A stretch of 64,000 nt of DNA from Candidatus Polarisedimenticolaceae bacterium (lineage in GTDB: Bacteria > Pseudomonadota > Gammaproteobacteria > Chromatiales > Chromatiaceae). Shown in pieces: positions 44,601 through 54,325 of this stretch (within the stretch, counting starts at the first letter, position 1; the number at the start of each line of letters is the position of its first letter). The DNA is taken from contig JAKISI010000004.1 in NCBI GenBank assembly GCA_021648685.1, forward strand, positions 33,140-97,139, read 5' to 3'. The notes beneath the pieces were generated by a model. That model was not told where the DNA came from, did no database searches, and saw only the letters and a list, made by a program, of their open reading frames with translations. The translations under genes were made by a program, and so were the position numbers.

Positions 44601-45626
44601 CTAACGAGAAACAGGCATGGGACGCAGCCCTGCCATTGTTGTAGCAATGCTTTCCAGCAACTGCCAGGGATCACCCCTCTCCTGCCCTTTGATGGTTCGA
44701 TCACCACGCGCACAGAGTGCAAGCAGTTGCTGCCAGCGCCTGCGTCTCAATCGAGCAAGGCCTTGGCGCACTACCGCTTTGCGCTGATTCCAAACCCGAT
44801 GAGCAGCCATCGCCTGATCCGGCGACTGCCCCCGCTCCACTGCATAGGCCATACTGGCCAGCTGACGGATCTCACGCGCCAACGCCCAAAGCACCACAGT
44901 CGGCGGGACACCCTCTGCGCGAAGCCCGGCCAGCATGCGTATCACCCTTGCTGGCTTCCCCATCAGCGCACTGTCCACCAAACCAAAAACATCAAAACGC
45001 GCACTATCGGCAACCGACTCCAGCAATCTCTCTACGCTGACGACCCCTGGGCCATTTAGCAGCAACAGCTTGTCGATCTCCTGTGCAGCTGCCAGCAGAT
45101 TGCCCTCTACCCGCTCCGCCATCATCGATACCACTTCAGTTTCCGGGATCAGCCCGTTTTTTCGTAGCCGCTGTTCGATCCATGATGGCAGCCGCTGATC
45201 ATCTACAGGCCAGATCTGAATCAGCACGCCGCACTCGTCCAGAGCCTTTACCCACTTGCTGCTTTGTTGGGAACGATCCAGCTTGGGAGCTGTGATAAGC
45301 AGCAGCGTATCGGCTGGCGGTCTTGCGGCATACTCAACCAGCTCCTTGCTGCCATTACGACCGATAGCACTGCTGGAGAGGCGAAGATCAATAACCCGCT
45401 TCTCGGCAAACAGGGAGAGACTGTTGGCCTGCGCCGCCAGCTCGTTCCAATCAAATGCCTTCCCGGCATCCAGGATCTCGCGGCTGCCATAGCCTGCATC
45501 CTTTGCAGCACGGCGAACGGCATCCGCCGACTCCCCCAGCTGAAGAGGCTCATCACCCGTTATAAAGTAGATTGCAGAGAGCGCTTTAGCCAGCTGTGCA
45601 TCAAGCTGATCAATACGTAAACGCAT
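44601..45626 (-). CDS. holA: DNA polymerase III subunit delta
   Basis: Clamp-loader subunit that opens the beta clamp, 341 residues. N-terminal YFITGDEPLQLGES near residue 20 is typical, followed by the AAA-like fold and the C-terminal collar domain. holA after lptE and leuS is the conserved gammaproteobacterial order. Confidence 0.93.
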   Translation of the reverse strand: MRLRIDQLDAQLAKALSAIYFITGDEPLQLGESADAVRRAAKDAGYGSREILDAGKAFDWNELAAQANSLSLFAEKRVIDLRLSSSAIGRNGSKELVEYAARPPADTLLLITAPKLDRSQQSSKWVKALDECGVLIQIWPVDDQRLPSWIEQRLRKNGLIPETEVVSMMAERVEGNLLAAAQEIDKLLLLNGPGVVSVERLLESVADSARFDVFGLVDSALMGKPARVIRMLAGLRAEGVPPTVVLWALAREIRQLASMAYAVERGQSPDQAMAAHRVWNQRKAVVRQGLARLRRRRWQQLLALCARGDRTIKGQERGDPWQLLESIATTMAGLRPMPVSR

Positions 45627-45664
45627 GGTTCGCTTCTTTCAAAATATCGCTAGAGAGAGAAGTT

Positions 45665-46171
45665 TTATCGGAACTGCTCCTGTATCCGGTACGCAATGCG
45701 TCGAACCAGATCAAGGCGAAGATCACGGCGCAACAGCTTCTCCTCCTGATCCTTTCCTAAAATACCCGTCTCTGGATTTTCGTATGCCCGTTGGGAGCCA
45801 ACCGATTGACGCTCCATCAGTGAAACCCCATCGGCATCCAGCAGCTCAAACTCCAGTGCCTGATGGATTTCATACTCAACCACTTTGCCACGGCTATCGA
45901 CGGACAGCACCCGGCGATCCTGCTCCTGCTTGGTGATATGAAGAGTAGAGCTGGCCTTTGACTGGTCGCTGGTCAGTTGAATATTTGCGCCTTCAAAAAC
46001 CTGCCGAAGATCTCTGCGCAGGGGGTCATGTTCGCCCATGCCCTGTAGATAGAGCGGGCTTATTGAGGGTGGCAGCTCCGCTGCACCACGCAGTTGAAAA
46101 CCGCAACCCTGTAGCAGGGTCAGCAATGAAACCACCAGAACAGCAATGAATAAGCGAGATTTCTTGTGCAT
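45665..46171 (-). CDS. lptE: LPS-assembly lipoprotein LptE
   Basis: Outer-membrane lipoprotein that plugs LptD. From ATG 46171 it has 168 residues with signal peptide and lipobox LLQGC (Cys23), then GFQLRGAAELPPSISPLYLQG, the conserved start (given in part as GFQLRG). The frame is open to 46225 but the lipoprotein signal fixes the later start. It lies between leuS and holA. Confidence 0.93.
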   Translation of the reverse strand: MHKKSRLFIAVLVVSLLTLLQGCGFQLRGAAELPPSISPLYLQGMGEHDPLRRDLRQVFEGANIQLTSDQSKASSTLHITKQEQDRRVLSVDSRGKVVEYEIHQALEFELLDADGVSLMERQSVGSQRAYENPETGILGKDQEEKLLRRDLRLDLVRRIAYRIQEQFR

Positions 46172-46213
46172 TGTTTTCAACTCTTGATTTTCTGCTCTAT
46201 TTGGGAGACGAGG

Positions 46214-46230
46214 CTGAAGCTCCACTTCCG
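46214..46230. repeat. Solo copy of leuS-flanking repeat
   Basis: CTGAAGCTCCACTTCCG here is identical to 48954-48970 on the other side of leuS. It lies in the short lptE-leuS gap just upstream of the lptE start. Confidence 0.6.
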
Positions 46231-46248
46231 ATTGTGCCGATTACTCTG

Positions 46249-48834
46249 TCACTTTGCTACAACGTTTACCAGCTTGCCCGGCACAACGATTACCTTGCGC
46301 ACTTGCGCATCGCCAATGAATCGCTGGACATGCTCATCGGCAAGCGCACTCTTCTCAACGGAGGCCCTGTCGGCATCTGCCACCACCTGGATGCGGGCGC
46401 GCACCTTGCCATTGACCTGCACCACAATCTGAATATTTTCCTGCCTCAGCGCCTCCGGGTCAAACCGAGGCCAGCTGGCATCCAGGATATCCTCGCCATA
46501 ACCCAGCTCACGCCACAGATGGTGCGCGATGTGCGGCGCAATGGGCCCCAGCAGCAAGAGGGTAAATCTCATACCTTCATGCAATACCGTGCTATCGATT
46601 GCGCTGTCACCCAGCTTATAGAGCGTGTTGACCATCTTCATACAGGCCGAAACCACGGTGTTGAACTGCTGGCGGCCGTAGTCGTGGGTTGCCTGCTTCA
46701 GTGCCGCATGGATCTCTCGCCGCACCAGCTGCTGATGCTCATCCAGGCCGACCATCCCTCCACCACCAGCCTGGATCCGCTCACTGTTTTTTGCTGCCAG
46801 CGCCCATACCCGCTTCAAGAATCGGTACGCGCCCTCAACACCATCATCCGACCACTCCAGCGATTGATCCGGTGGTGCGGTAAACATGGTGTACAGGCGC
46901 ACCGTATCGGAACCGTAACGGTCAATCAGCCACTGTGGATCAACACCGTTATTTTTTGATTTCGACATCTTTTCGATACCACCAATCTCAACTGGCTGGC
47001 CATCTGAGTGGCTCAACGCAGCAAGCGGATGCCCTTTATCATCGGTCTCGACATCCACCTCAGCCGGGTTAAACCACTGTTTGCCGCCACCTGACTCATT
47101 GCGATAGTAGGTCTCGGCTACCACCATGCCCTGGGTCAGCAGGTTGGTGATGGGTTCATCGCAACTCACCAGCCCCACATCACGCATCAGCTTATGATAG
47201 AAACGGGCATAGAGCAGGTGCAAGATCGCATGCTCAATCCCACCCACATAGTGATCGACCGGCAGCCAGTAGTCAGCACGCTGATCCAGCATGACCTCAT
47301 CGGCATCCGGGCAGGCATAGCGGGCGTAGTACCAGGATGACTCCATGAAGGTATCGAAGGTATCGGTTTCGCGCTCAGCCTCGCCACCGCACTCGGGGCA
47401 GCTGGTTTTGCTGAACTCCGGCATCTTTTTGATGGGGGAGCCACCGGTCGCATCAAAGGCGACATCCTCTGGCAGCACCACAGGAAGATCCGCTTTTGGC
47501 ACCGGCACAATGCCACATTTTTCGCAGTGGATCATTGGGATAGGCGCACCCCAATAGCGCTGACGGGAGACTCCCCAGTCACGCAGACGATAGTTGATCT
47601 GTTTGCCGCCCTTGCCTGCTTTTTGCAGGTGATCGGCAATCGCATCAAAGGCCGCTTCAGAGGTCAGCCCATCAAACGGAGCAGAGTGGTTCAGCACCCC
47701 TTTTTTGGTATAGGCCGCTTCAGCAACCGAGCAGTCACTGCCATCTTTGGCAAAGATCACCTGTCGGATGGGGATGTCATATTTTGTAGCAAACTCCCAA
47801 TCCCGCTGGTCATGCGCAGGTACCGCCATCACCGCTCCGGTGCCATATCCCATCAGCACAAAGTTGGCGGCAAAGACCGGGACATCCTCCCCAGTAATGG
47901 GATGTCTGACAGACAAGCCTAGAGGCATGCCCTTTTTCTCGATGGTCTCAATGTCTGCTTCAGAGGTGCCGCCCTGACGACACTCATCAATAAAATCTGC
48001 CAGTGCTTGATTGCCTTCCGCCACTTTGAGTGCCAATGGATGCTCTGCCGCCACTGCCAGATAGGTGACACCCATCAGGGTATCAGGGCGGGTGGTAAAT
48101 ACGGTCAGGGACTCTTCCGATTCCGGGATCGCAAAATCAAGCTGCACCCCCTCCGAGCGGCCGATCCAGTTGCGCTGCATGGTACGCACCTGCTCTGGCC
48201 AGCCAGTCAGATTATCCAGCTCATCCAGCAGCTCATCGGCGTAGGCGGTGATTTTGATAAACCATTGGGGAATCTCCCGGCGCTCGACCAGCGCACCAGA
48301 GCGCCAGCCACGCCCATCGATCACCTGCTCATTGGCCAATACGGTCTGATCCACCGGATCCCAGTTGACCACTGAATTCTTGCGATAGACCAGCCCTTTT
48401 TTATACAGCTCGGTGAAGAGCCACTGCTCCCACTTATAGTAACCCGGCTGGCAGGTCGCCAGCTCGCGCGACCAGTCATAGCCAAACCCCAGCCGCTTCA
48501 GCTGATCCCGCATGTATTCGATATTGGAGTAGGTCCACTTGGCTGGCGGCATGTTGTTTTTGATGGCCGCCCCTTCTGCGGGCAGGCCGAAGGCATCCCA
48601 CCCCATCGGTTGCAGCACATTCTTGCCCAGCATACGTTGCTGGCGGGCGATCACATCGCCAATGGTGTAGTTGCGCACATGCCCCATGTGCAATTTGCCA
48701 CTGGGGTAGGGAAACATTGCAAGGCAGTAGAACTTCTCTCTATCGCCATCTTCTGTTACACGAAAGGAGTTATGGGATACCCAGTAGTTCTGGACATCCT
48801 GCTCGATCACAGCTGGGTTATAGGTCTCTTGCAT
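46249..48834 (-). CDS. leuS: Leucyl-tRNA synthetase
   Basis: Class I synthetase of 861 residues. HIGH-type motif in [18 protein letters not shown] near residue 42, CP1 editing domain with [20 protein letters not shown] near residue 250 (in part TTRPDTLMG), zinc-binding Cys in [10 protein letters not shown], and KMSKS in [10 protein letters not shown] near residue 620. Full length. First gene of leuS-lptE-holA. Confidence 0.98.
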   Translation of the reverse strand: MQETYNPAVIEQDVQNYWVSHNSFRVTEDGDREKFYCLAMFPYPSGKLHMGHVRNYTIGDVIARQQRMLGKNVLQPMGWDAFGLPAEGAAIKNNMPPAKWTYSNIEYMRDQLKRLGFGYDWSRELATCQPGYYKWEQWLFTELYKKGLVYRKNSVVNWDPVDQTVLANEQVIDGRGWRSGALVERREIPQWFIKITAYADELLDELDNLTGWPEQVRTMQRNWIGRSEGVQLDFAIPESEESLTVFTTRPDTLMGVTYLAVAAEHPLALKVAEGNQALADFIDECRQGGTSEADIETIEKKGMPLGLSVRHPITGEDVPVFAANFVLMGYGTGAVMAVPAHDQRDWEFATKYDIPIRQVIFAKDGSDCSVAEAAYTKKGVLNHSAPFDGLTSEAAFDAIADHLQKAGKGGKQINYRLRDWGVSRQRYWGAPIPMIHCEKCGIVPVPKADLPVVLPEDVAFDATGGSPIKKMPEFSKTSCPECGGEAERETDTFDTFMESSWYYARYACPDADEVMLDQRADYWLPVDHYVGGIEHAILHLLYARFYHKLMRDVGLVSCDEPITNLLTQGMVVAETYYRNESGGGKQWFNPAEVDVETDDKGHPLAALSHSDGQPVEIGGIEKMSKSKNNGVDPQWLIDRYGSDTVRLYTMFTAPPDQSLEWSDDGVEGAYRFLKRVWALAAKNSERIQAGGGGMVGLDEHQQLVRREIHAALKQATHDYGRQQFNTVVSACMKMVNTLYKLGDSAIDSTVLHEGMRFTLLLLGPIAPHIAHHLWRELGYGEDILDASWPRFDPEALRQENIQIVVQVNGKVRARIQVVADADRASVEKSALADEHVQRFIGDAQVRKVIVVPGKLVNVVAK

Positions 48835-48893
48835 CGTTATGGCGGTAGTGGAAGGTTAACCGATAGAGGATACCCTAAAAGCCCTTTTCCTCA

Positions 48894-48974
48894 AACCGGA
48901 AGTGGAGATTCACCTAAAGCGCCTGCTTTTGGCACTCCTGTAACACTGCGGGACTGAAGCTCCACTTCCGGTTT
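48894..48974. repeat. 81-bp MITE-like element upstream of leuS
   Basis: AAACCGGAAGTGGAG at 48894-48908 is perfectly inverted at 48960-48974, enclosing about 50 bases without coding potential. The right arm shares 17 bases with a copy on the far side of leuS at 46214-46230. It may be a small non-autonomous element or a structured RNA leader. Confidence 0.55.
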
Positions 48975-49093
48975 AAGGTGCTCTGCCCTCTGTTCATCGG
49001 GTTTTCTGACCAGCGGATAAAATATTTGCATACCCCAAAAAATAGGTCACACTTAAAGTGTGTAGACAAATCACACTCACTGAGGAGGCCACA

Positions 49094-49627
49094 ATGGCAC
49101 TCAATAACCAGAAAGAGACACTTGAACACCTGACTGAAGCCTACGACACCATGCTCAAGCGGGTCAGCGATGCCATCAAAAAAGCTGAGCAGACCACAAT
49201 CCCTGCGCTGAAAAAGAATATTGAGCATGCGCGCGAAACCGCTATTGAGGTGGGTGAGCTAACACGCGATGAAGCAGAGAAGATTGCAGCCTATCTTGAA
49301 CGCGACATGCATGATGCCGCAGACTTTCTCTCCGAGACCGGCAAGGAGTTCAGGGAGTGGGGCAGATTTGACCTGGAGCTGATAGAGGATCGGCTGCTTG
49401 AGATGTTTGCCAATGTTGCAGATAAGACCAAACTTGAGCTGGAAGCACTGGCACAGCAGGCTCGTCGCGCTTCAATGTACCATACGGGTGAGATTACCGG
49501 CCCCGGTACCCTGGTCTGCACCACCTGTGGCAAGGAGATCCATTTCCACAAAACAGGCCACATCCCACCCTGTGCCGGCTGTCACGGCACAGAGTACCGC
49601 CGCGCTACGGAGAGGCCACAGACCTAA
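49094..49627 (+). CDS. ybeL: YbeL-type zinc-ribbon protein (DUF1451)
   Basis: A 177-residue protein with a long helical N-terminal part (to about residue 135) and a C-terminal zinc ribbon with CTTCGKEIHFHKTGHIPPCAGC ligands (two Cys pairs, CTTC and CAGC). Start ATG 49094 is preceded by GAGGAGGCC; the in-frame ATG at 49058 lacks this. In Escherichia coli ybeL is also next to leuS. Function unknown. Ends tail to tail with mgtE, sharing 4 bases. Confidence 0.87.
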   Translation: MALNNQKETLEHLTEAYDTMLKRVSDAIKKAEQTTIPALKKNIEHARETAIEVGELTRDEAEKIAAYLERDMHDAADFLSETGKEFREWGRFDLELIEDRLLEMFANVADKTKLELEALAQQARRASMYHTGEITGPGTLVCTTCGKEIHFHKTGHIPPCAGCHGTEYRRATERPQT

Positions 49628-50985
49628 AGCAAAAAGAGGGTCGCCAGCCCAAGGAAGGAAAGAAAGCCCACTACATCGGTCACGGTGGTGAGCAGAACTC
49701 CGCCTGCAAGGGCGGGGTCAATACCCAGCCGATCCAGCATCAGCGGTAGTGCCGCGCCGGTCAGCGCTGCGAACAGCAGATTGATGGTCAGTGCTGCCGC
49801 TATCAGCAACGCTATACTGGTGCTGTCAAACCAAAGCCCGGCAACTAGCCCAACCACCACCGCCCAGATCAGGCTGTTAAGCAGGCTGACCGCAAGCTCC
49901 TTCTTCATCAACCAGCGCGCATTTTTATCCGTCAACTGCCCCAACGCCAGACCACGGATGGCCAGCGTCAGGGTTTGAGTCCCGGCCACGCCACCCATGC
50001 TGGCAACAATAGGCATCAGCACCGCCAGCGCAACAATCTGCTCAATAGTGTATTGAAACAGGCCAATCACCCAGGAGGCCAGGAAGGCGGTCATCAGGTT
50101 GACCCCCAGCCAGAGCGCACGGCGGCGGGCACTCACCACCACCGGCGCAAACATGTCGGCATCCTCTGACAGACCTGCCTGCCCCATGAACTGGTGCTCG
50201 CCCTCTTCGCGAATCACATCGACCACATCATCAATCGTGATTCGGCCCACCAGTTTGCCCTCATCATTGACCACGGGCGCTGAGACCAGATCATGCTGTT
50301 CAAACCGATTGGCCACCTTGCGCGCGGGCCAGGAGGCCGGTATCGGCTTCAGATCCAGCGACATCACCTCGGCTACAGTATCCGAGGGTTCGTGCGTCAG
50401 CAGGTTGGTCAGGGAGAGCACACCCAGGTACTTGTCATCCCGATTCACCACGATCAGGCTATCGGTCTGTGGCGGGATCTTATCCTTGCGGCGGCGCAGA
50501 TAACGCAGCACCACATCCAGCGTCACCTCTGCCCGCACGGTCAGGGTATCGGTGTTCATCAGGCCACCGGCTGTATCTTCCGGGTAGTGGAGCACCGACT
50601 CCAGCCGCTCGCGGCGCTGCTTGTCCAGGGAGTTGATCAGCTCCCAGGTAACGGCACGCGGCAGATCCTGAATCAGATCCGCCAGGTCATCCGTGTCCAT
50701 CCCCTCGGCGGCTGCCAGCAGCTCCTCTTTGTTCATTTTGCTGACGAGATCGGCAAATACCTCATCCGCAAGCTCTACCAGGATCTCGCCTTCGCAGTCA
50801 TCCGCTACCAGCCCCCAGACAATCTCACGCTCTTCCAGCGGCAGACCCTCCAGCAGGTGCGCAATCTCAGCCGGGCGCAGCGCATTCAACATGCGCGCAA
50901 CCTGCTGCAAGGCACCGCTATCGAGCACCTCGTGCAGCTTTTGCAAACCTGTCTGTTCGTTGTTGGGTTCTGATGAAGGGGCCAT
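49624..50985 (-). CDS. mgtE: Magnesium transporter MgtE
   Basis: A 453-residue Mg2+ channel: N-terminal helical domain (LRPAEIAHLLEGLP near residue 41), two CBS domains (about 140-265) and a five-helix pore domain. The pore segment PIVASMGGVAGTQTLTLAIRGLALG near residue 335 is typical (in part GGVAGTQTLTLA). The cytosolic domains sense Mg2+ and gate the pore. Confidence 0.94.
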   Translation of the reverse strand: MAPSSEPNNEQTGLQKLHEVLDSGALQQVARMLNALRPAEIAHLLEGLPLEEREIVWGLVADDCEGEILVELADEVFADLVSKMNKEELLAAAEGMDTDDLADLIQDLPRAVTWELINSLDKQRRERLESVLHYPEDTAGGLMNTDTLTVRAEVTLDVVLRYLRRRKDKIPPQTDSLIVVNRDDKYLGVLSLTNLLTHEPSDTVAEVMSLDLKPIPASWPARKVANRFEQHDLVSAPVVNDEGKLVGRITIDDVVDVIREEGEHQFMGQAGLSEDADMFAPVVVSARRRALWLGVNLMTAFLASWVIGLFQYTIEQIVALAVLMPIVASMGGVAGTQTLTLAIRGLALGQLTDKNARWLMKKELAVSLLNSLIWAVVVGLVAGLWFDSTSIALLIAAALTINLLFAALTGAALPLMLDRLGIDPALAGGVLLTTVTDVVGFLSFLGLATLFLL

Positions 50986-51055
50986 GGCGGCCTGACCTAG
51001 CGTAAAAAAAGGGGGCTGTAAGTGTAACAGGCGCGGCGCAGGAACGGGGGATTTT

Positions 51056-52804
51056 TCAGTGGGTTACAGGGTAAAGCTGTGCAACCCGGCGAACTGCATT
51101 CTCCTCATTGATGTGCTGCATCAGGTGGGTAACCTGCTCTGTCAGCTGCTCAATATTGCTGGCTCGGATGATGCGTTTGACCTCCAGCATGGAGCCCGGC
51201 TGCATGCTGAATCTCCGTAGCCCCATGCCCAGAAGCAGCGGGATGTAAAGAGGGGTTCCGGCCATTTCACCGCACATGCTGACCGGGGTTCCGCTCTTGT
51301 GGCCGGCCTGAATAACATACTGGATCAGTCGCAATATTGAGGGGTGAAGCGGGTCATAGAGGTAGTTGACCTCATCATCTACCCGGTCAACCGCCAGGGT
51401 ATACTGAATCAGGTCATTGGTGCCGATGGAGAGAAAATCCAGGTGCCGGGCAAAGCTGTCGGCCGCCAATGCTGCGGCAGGCACCTCAATCATTCCGCCA
51501 ATGGGCATCTTGGGGTTGAAGTCATGCCCTTCCTGTTTCAGCTCCTGTTTGAGCTCCTCGATGATCAGCTTTACTGCACGCAGCTCCTGCAGATTACAGA
51601 GCATGGGGATCATAATGCGGACCTCCCCATAGGCAGAAGCCCGCAGAATGGCTCGCAGCTGCGGCCGGAAGAGCTTTGGCTCTTTGAGACAGAGCCGTAT
51701 GGCACGCAGCCCAAGCGCCGGGTTGCTGGCTGGCTGCATATCATGGCAGCAACCATCAGCCTCCTTGTCTGCCCCTAAATCGAGGGTGCGAATGGTGATT
51801 GGAATGCCATTCAACCCCTCCACAATTCGTCTGTAACTGGCCAGATGCTCCTCTTCATTGGGTGGCTGCGCCCGGTTCATGTAGAGAAATTCAGTGCGAT
51901 AGAGCCCTACACCCGCCGCACCCACATCATTGGTTACTTCGATATCCTCCGGCAGCTCAATATTTGCCAGCAGCGTAATATCGGTTCCATCCATGGTTGT
52001 AGCAGGCTCCTTGATCAGAACCCGCAGGCTGATAATGTGAGCCTGTTCAGCATCGCGCCTTTTACGGTAGTGCTGTAGCGTGCGCTCATCCGGGTCTGCC
52101 AGCACGATGCCCTGCTCGGCATCCATGATCAACAGCTCACCATGCCGCAGATGCTGGGTGGCGTGATGAACACCAATCACCGCCGGTATCCCCAGGCTGC
52201 GAGCCAGAATGGCCGTATGGGACATCGGCCCACCAAACTCTGTAATGAAGGCGGCAACACCCTGATTGCGCATCAGAATGGTATCTGCCGGGGTCAGATC
52301 CTGAGCCAGGATGATCTTGCCCCTGAGTTCATCTTCATCGGTTACCGGGCTGTCATGCTGGCCGATGAGATGCTTCTGGATCTGCCCGACCACATGATCA
52401 ACATCATCCTTGCGAGTGCGCAGGTAAGGATCCTCCATCGCATCGAACAGCTTCACCAGTTCGTTACGGCGCAGCTGCAAGGCCCACTCTGCATTGCAGA
52501 GCTGTGACTGGATGGTCTCGATGGGGGTCTCCACCAGCGCCGCATCCTCCAGCATCAGGAGGTGGGTATCGATGAATGCACAGATGTCGGTCGGTGTGGA
52601 TTTGGGGATCTGATCCCGAACCGCACTCAAATCCTGGCGCGCAGCCAGGACGGCCTGCTGAAACCTGTCGGTTTCATGCGCCACCTCTGCGGGTGCGATG
52701 GCTCGCCTGTGAGTCTCTATCTGACCACATTGCAGGCAATAGGCCTCACCAATGGCGATGCTGGAGGCGACTCCGATGCCGATGCCGGTACAGATCAGCG
52801 TCAT
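51056..52804 (-). CDS. ptsI: Phosphoenolpyruvate-protein phosphotransferase (EI)
   Basis: Transfers phosphate from PEP to HPr. The 582-residue protein has the phospho-His in GGPMSHTAILARSLGIPAVIG (in part GGPMSHTAILARS) near residue 190, and C-terminal TIM-barrel motifs GLYRTEFLYMNR and SIGTNDLIQYTLAVDR. No GAF domain, so EI rather than EI-Ntr. Its start overlaps ptsH. No sugar-specific membrane EII gene lies in the window. Confidence 0.96.
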   Translation of the reverse strand: MTLICTGIGIGVASSIAIGEAYCLQCGQIETHRRAIAPAEVAHETDRFQQAVLAARQDLSAVRDQIPKSTPTDICAFIDTHLLMLEDAALVETPIETIQSQLCNAEWALQLRRNELVKLFDAMEDPYLRTRKDDVDHVVGQIQKHLIGQHDSPVTDEDELRGKIILAQDLTPADTILMRNQGVAAFITEFGGPMSHTAILARSLGIPAVIGVHHATQHLRHGELLIMDAEQGIVLADPDERTLQHYRKRRDAEQAHIISLRVLIKEPATTMDGTDITLLANIELPEDIEVTNDVGAAGVGLYRTEFLYMNRAQPPNEEEHLASYRRIVEGLNGIPITIRTLDLGADKEADGCCHDMQPASNPALGLRAIRLCLKEPKLFRPQLRAILRASAYGEVRIMIPMLCNLQELRAVKLIIEELKQELKQEGHDFNPKMPIGGMIEVPAAALAADSFARHLDFLSIGTNDLIQYTLAVDRVDDEVNYLYDPLHPSILRLIQYVIQAGHKSGTPVSMCGEMAGTPLYIPLLLGMGLRRFSMQPGSMLEVKRIIRASNIEQLTEQVTHLMQHINEENAVRRVAQLYPVTH

Positions 52805-53070
52805 TCATTCTCTCCAAAGCGGTCAGCGATGAGCGCTGTTAACGCTTCAGCTGCTTCGGCTTCATCTTCACCCTCTACCCGCAACAAGAGTTCTGATTCT
52901 TTGGCCGCGGCCAGCATCATGACGCCCATAATGCTTTTGCCATTGACCACCTGGCCGTTGTAATCCAGCTGCACGCTGCTGACGAACCAGCTGGCACAGG
53001 TCACCAGCTTGGCTGCTGCCCGGGCATGCAGCCCCAATTTGTTAACAATGGTTACACTCTGTTCAATCAT
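52801..53070 (-). CDS. ptsH: Phosphocarrier protein HPr
   Basis: An 89-residue HPr from ATG 53070: phosphorylation site His15 in KLGLHARAA and regulatory Ser46 in VNGKSIMGVMMLAA. Ser46 is the target expected for the HprK encoded upstream. The frame is open to 53109 but the usual start is 53070. Gap to the EIIA gene is 7 bases. Confidence 0.95.
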   Translation of the reverse strand: MIEQSVTIVNKLGLHARAAAKLVTCASWFVSSVQLDYNGQVVNGKSIMGVMMLAAAKESELLLRVEGEDEAEAAEALTALIADRFGENE

Positions 53071-53077
53071 GAGAGGG

Positions 53078-53461
53078 TCAGCATATCCTGACACCAATAT
53101 GCGCGCCACCTTCTGCCTTTTTGGTCAATGTTGCCAGATCCTGTTGCGGATAGTTCAGCACTCTGATCAGCATGGGGAGGTTGACACCCGCCACCACGGT
53201 GACCCGATCACCATCGATCATCCCACAGGCGATATTGCTGGGGGTGCCGCCATACATGTCGGTCATAATCAGCACACCCTCCCCCTGATCCAGCCTCTCA
53301 ATAATGGTTTTGGCGCACTGGCGCTGCTCTTCGGGATCACAATCCTGGGCAATATCCATGGCCTCGGCCTGGAGCGGGCAGTAACCCAGCATGGTCTTGG
53401 CGGTGCTCAGCAGCTCAGCACCAATGCGGTTGTGCGTAATCAGCAGCAGCCCGATGCTCAT
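53078..53461 (-). CDS. Mannose-type PTS EIIA domain protein
   Basis: A stand-alone EIIA of the mannose/fructose family, 127 residues: LLITHNRIG with phospho-His10 and MTDMYGGTPSNIA near residue 67. With no EIIB, C or D genes nearby, it is likely regulatory. Its ATG overlaps the rapZ stop (ATGA). Confidence 0.92.
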   Translation of the reverse strand: MSIGLLLITHNRIGAELLSTAKTMLGYCPLQAEAMDIAQDCDPEEQRQCAKTIIERLDQGEGVLIMTDMYGGTPSNIACGMIDGDRVTVVAGVNLPMLIRVLNYPQQDLATLTKKAEGGAHIGVRIC

Positions 53462-54321
53462 GGCAGCTCCCGATGTCTTAACAGTATGCTTCGCCCCTGT
53501 GACTGAAAATGCTTTGCCAGCTGCTCTGCCAGATAGACCGAGCGGTGCTGTCCACCCGTGCAGCCAATCGCCACCGTCAGATAGCTGCGGCCATCCTCTT
53601 CAAATGCCGGGATCCAGGCCTGCAGGAACTGGATAATATGCTCCAGCATCTTCTGAACCTGCTTGTCCTGGCCCAGAAAATCGACAACCGGCTGGTCACA
53701 CCCCGTATAAGGGCGTAGCTCCGCTATCCAGTGGGGGTTTGGCAGGCAGCGCACATCGTAGACAAAGTCGGCATCCTTGGGGACACCATGCTTATGCCCA
53801 AACGACTGGAACAGGATCGACATCGCCTTCGGAGCCTTGAGTTCGCTGGTCAGCCGCTGTCGAATAATGCTGCGCAGCTCGTGGATGTTGGTGTGCGTCG
53901 TATCCACCTTCAGGTCTGCATGGCTCAGCAACGGCTCCAGCAAGGTGCGCTCAAGCTCTACCGCTTCAGCCAGCGGCACATCCGCAGCGGTTAGCGGGTG
54001 CTTGCGCCGGGTCTCGCTGAAGCGTTTGAGCAGCGTCTCATCCTGGGCTTCAAGAAACAGAATCTCACAATCAATACCCCGTTTGCGTAGATCCTGCACT
54101 ACAGCGGGCGCTTTCAACAGGCAGTCTGAGCGGTTGCGGGCATCGATGCCAATTGCAGTTAACTGGTAGGCATCATCCTCTGATTGAGCCAGCTCCCGGC
54201 CAAAGGATTCAAGCATAAATACGGGGAGGTTATCAACACAGTAATACCCCATATCCTCTAGCGTATGCAGTGTGATGCTTTTTCCTGAGCCTGACAGGCC
54301 CGTAACAATGATCAGTTTCAT
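53458..54321 (-). CDS. rapZ: RNase adapter protein RapZ
   Basis: Nucleotide- and RNA-binding adapter of 287 residues: Walker A GLSGSGKS near residue 8, VDNLPVFML near residue 33 and C-terminal AIGCTGGQHRSVYLAEQL near residue 253. In enterobacteria it guides RNase E to GlmZ and controls amino-sugar supply. The rapZ-ptsN-rpoN link is conserved in proteobacteria. Confidence 0.95.
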   Translation of the reverse strand: MKLIIVTGLSGSGKSITLHTLEDMGYYCVDNLPVFMLESFGRELAQSEDDAYQLTAIGIDARNRSDCLLKAPAVVQDLRKRGIDCEILFLEAQDETLLKRFSETRRKHPLTAADVPLAEAVELERTLLEPLLSHADLKVDTTHTNIHELRSIIRQRLTSELKAPKAMSILFQSFGHKHGVPKDADFVYDVRCLPNPHWIAELRPYTGCDQPVVDFLGQDKQVQKMLEHIIQFLQAWIPAFEEDGRSYLTVAIGCTGGQHRSVYLAEQLAKHFQSQGRSILLRHRELP

Positions 54322-54325
54322 CGGT

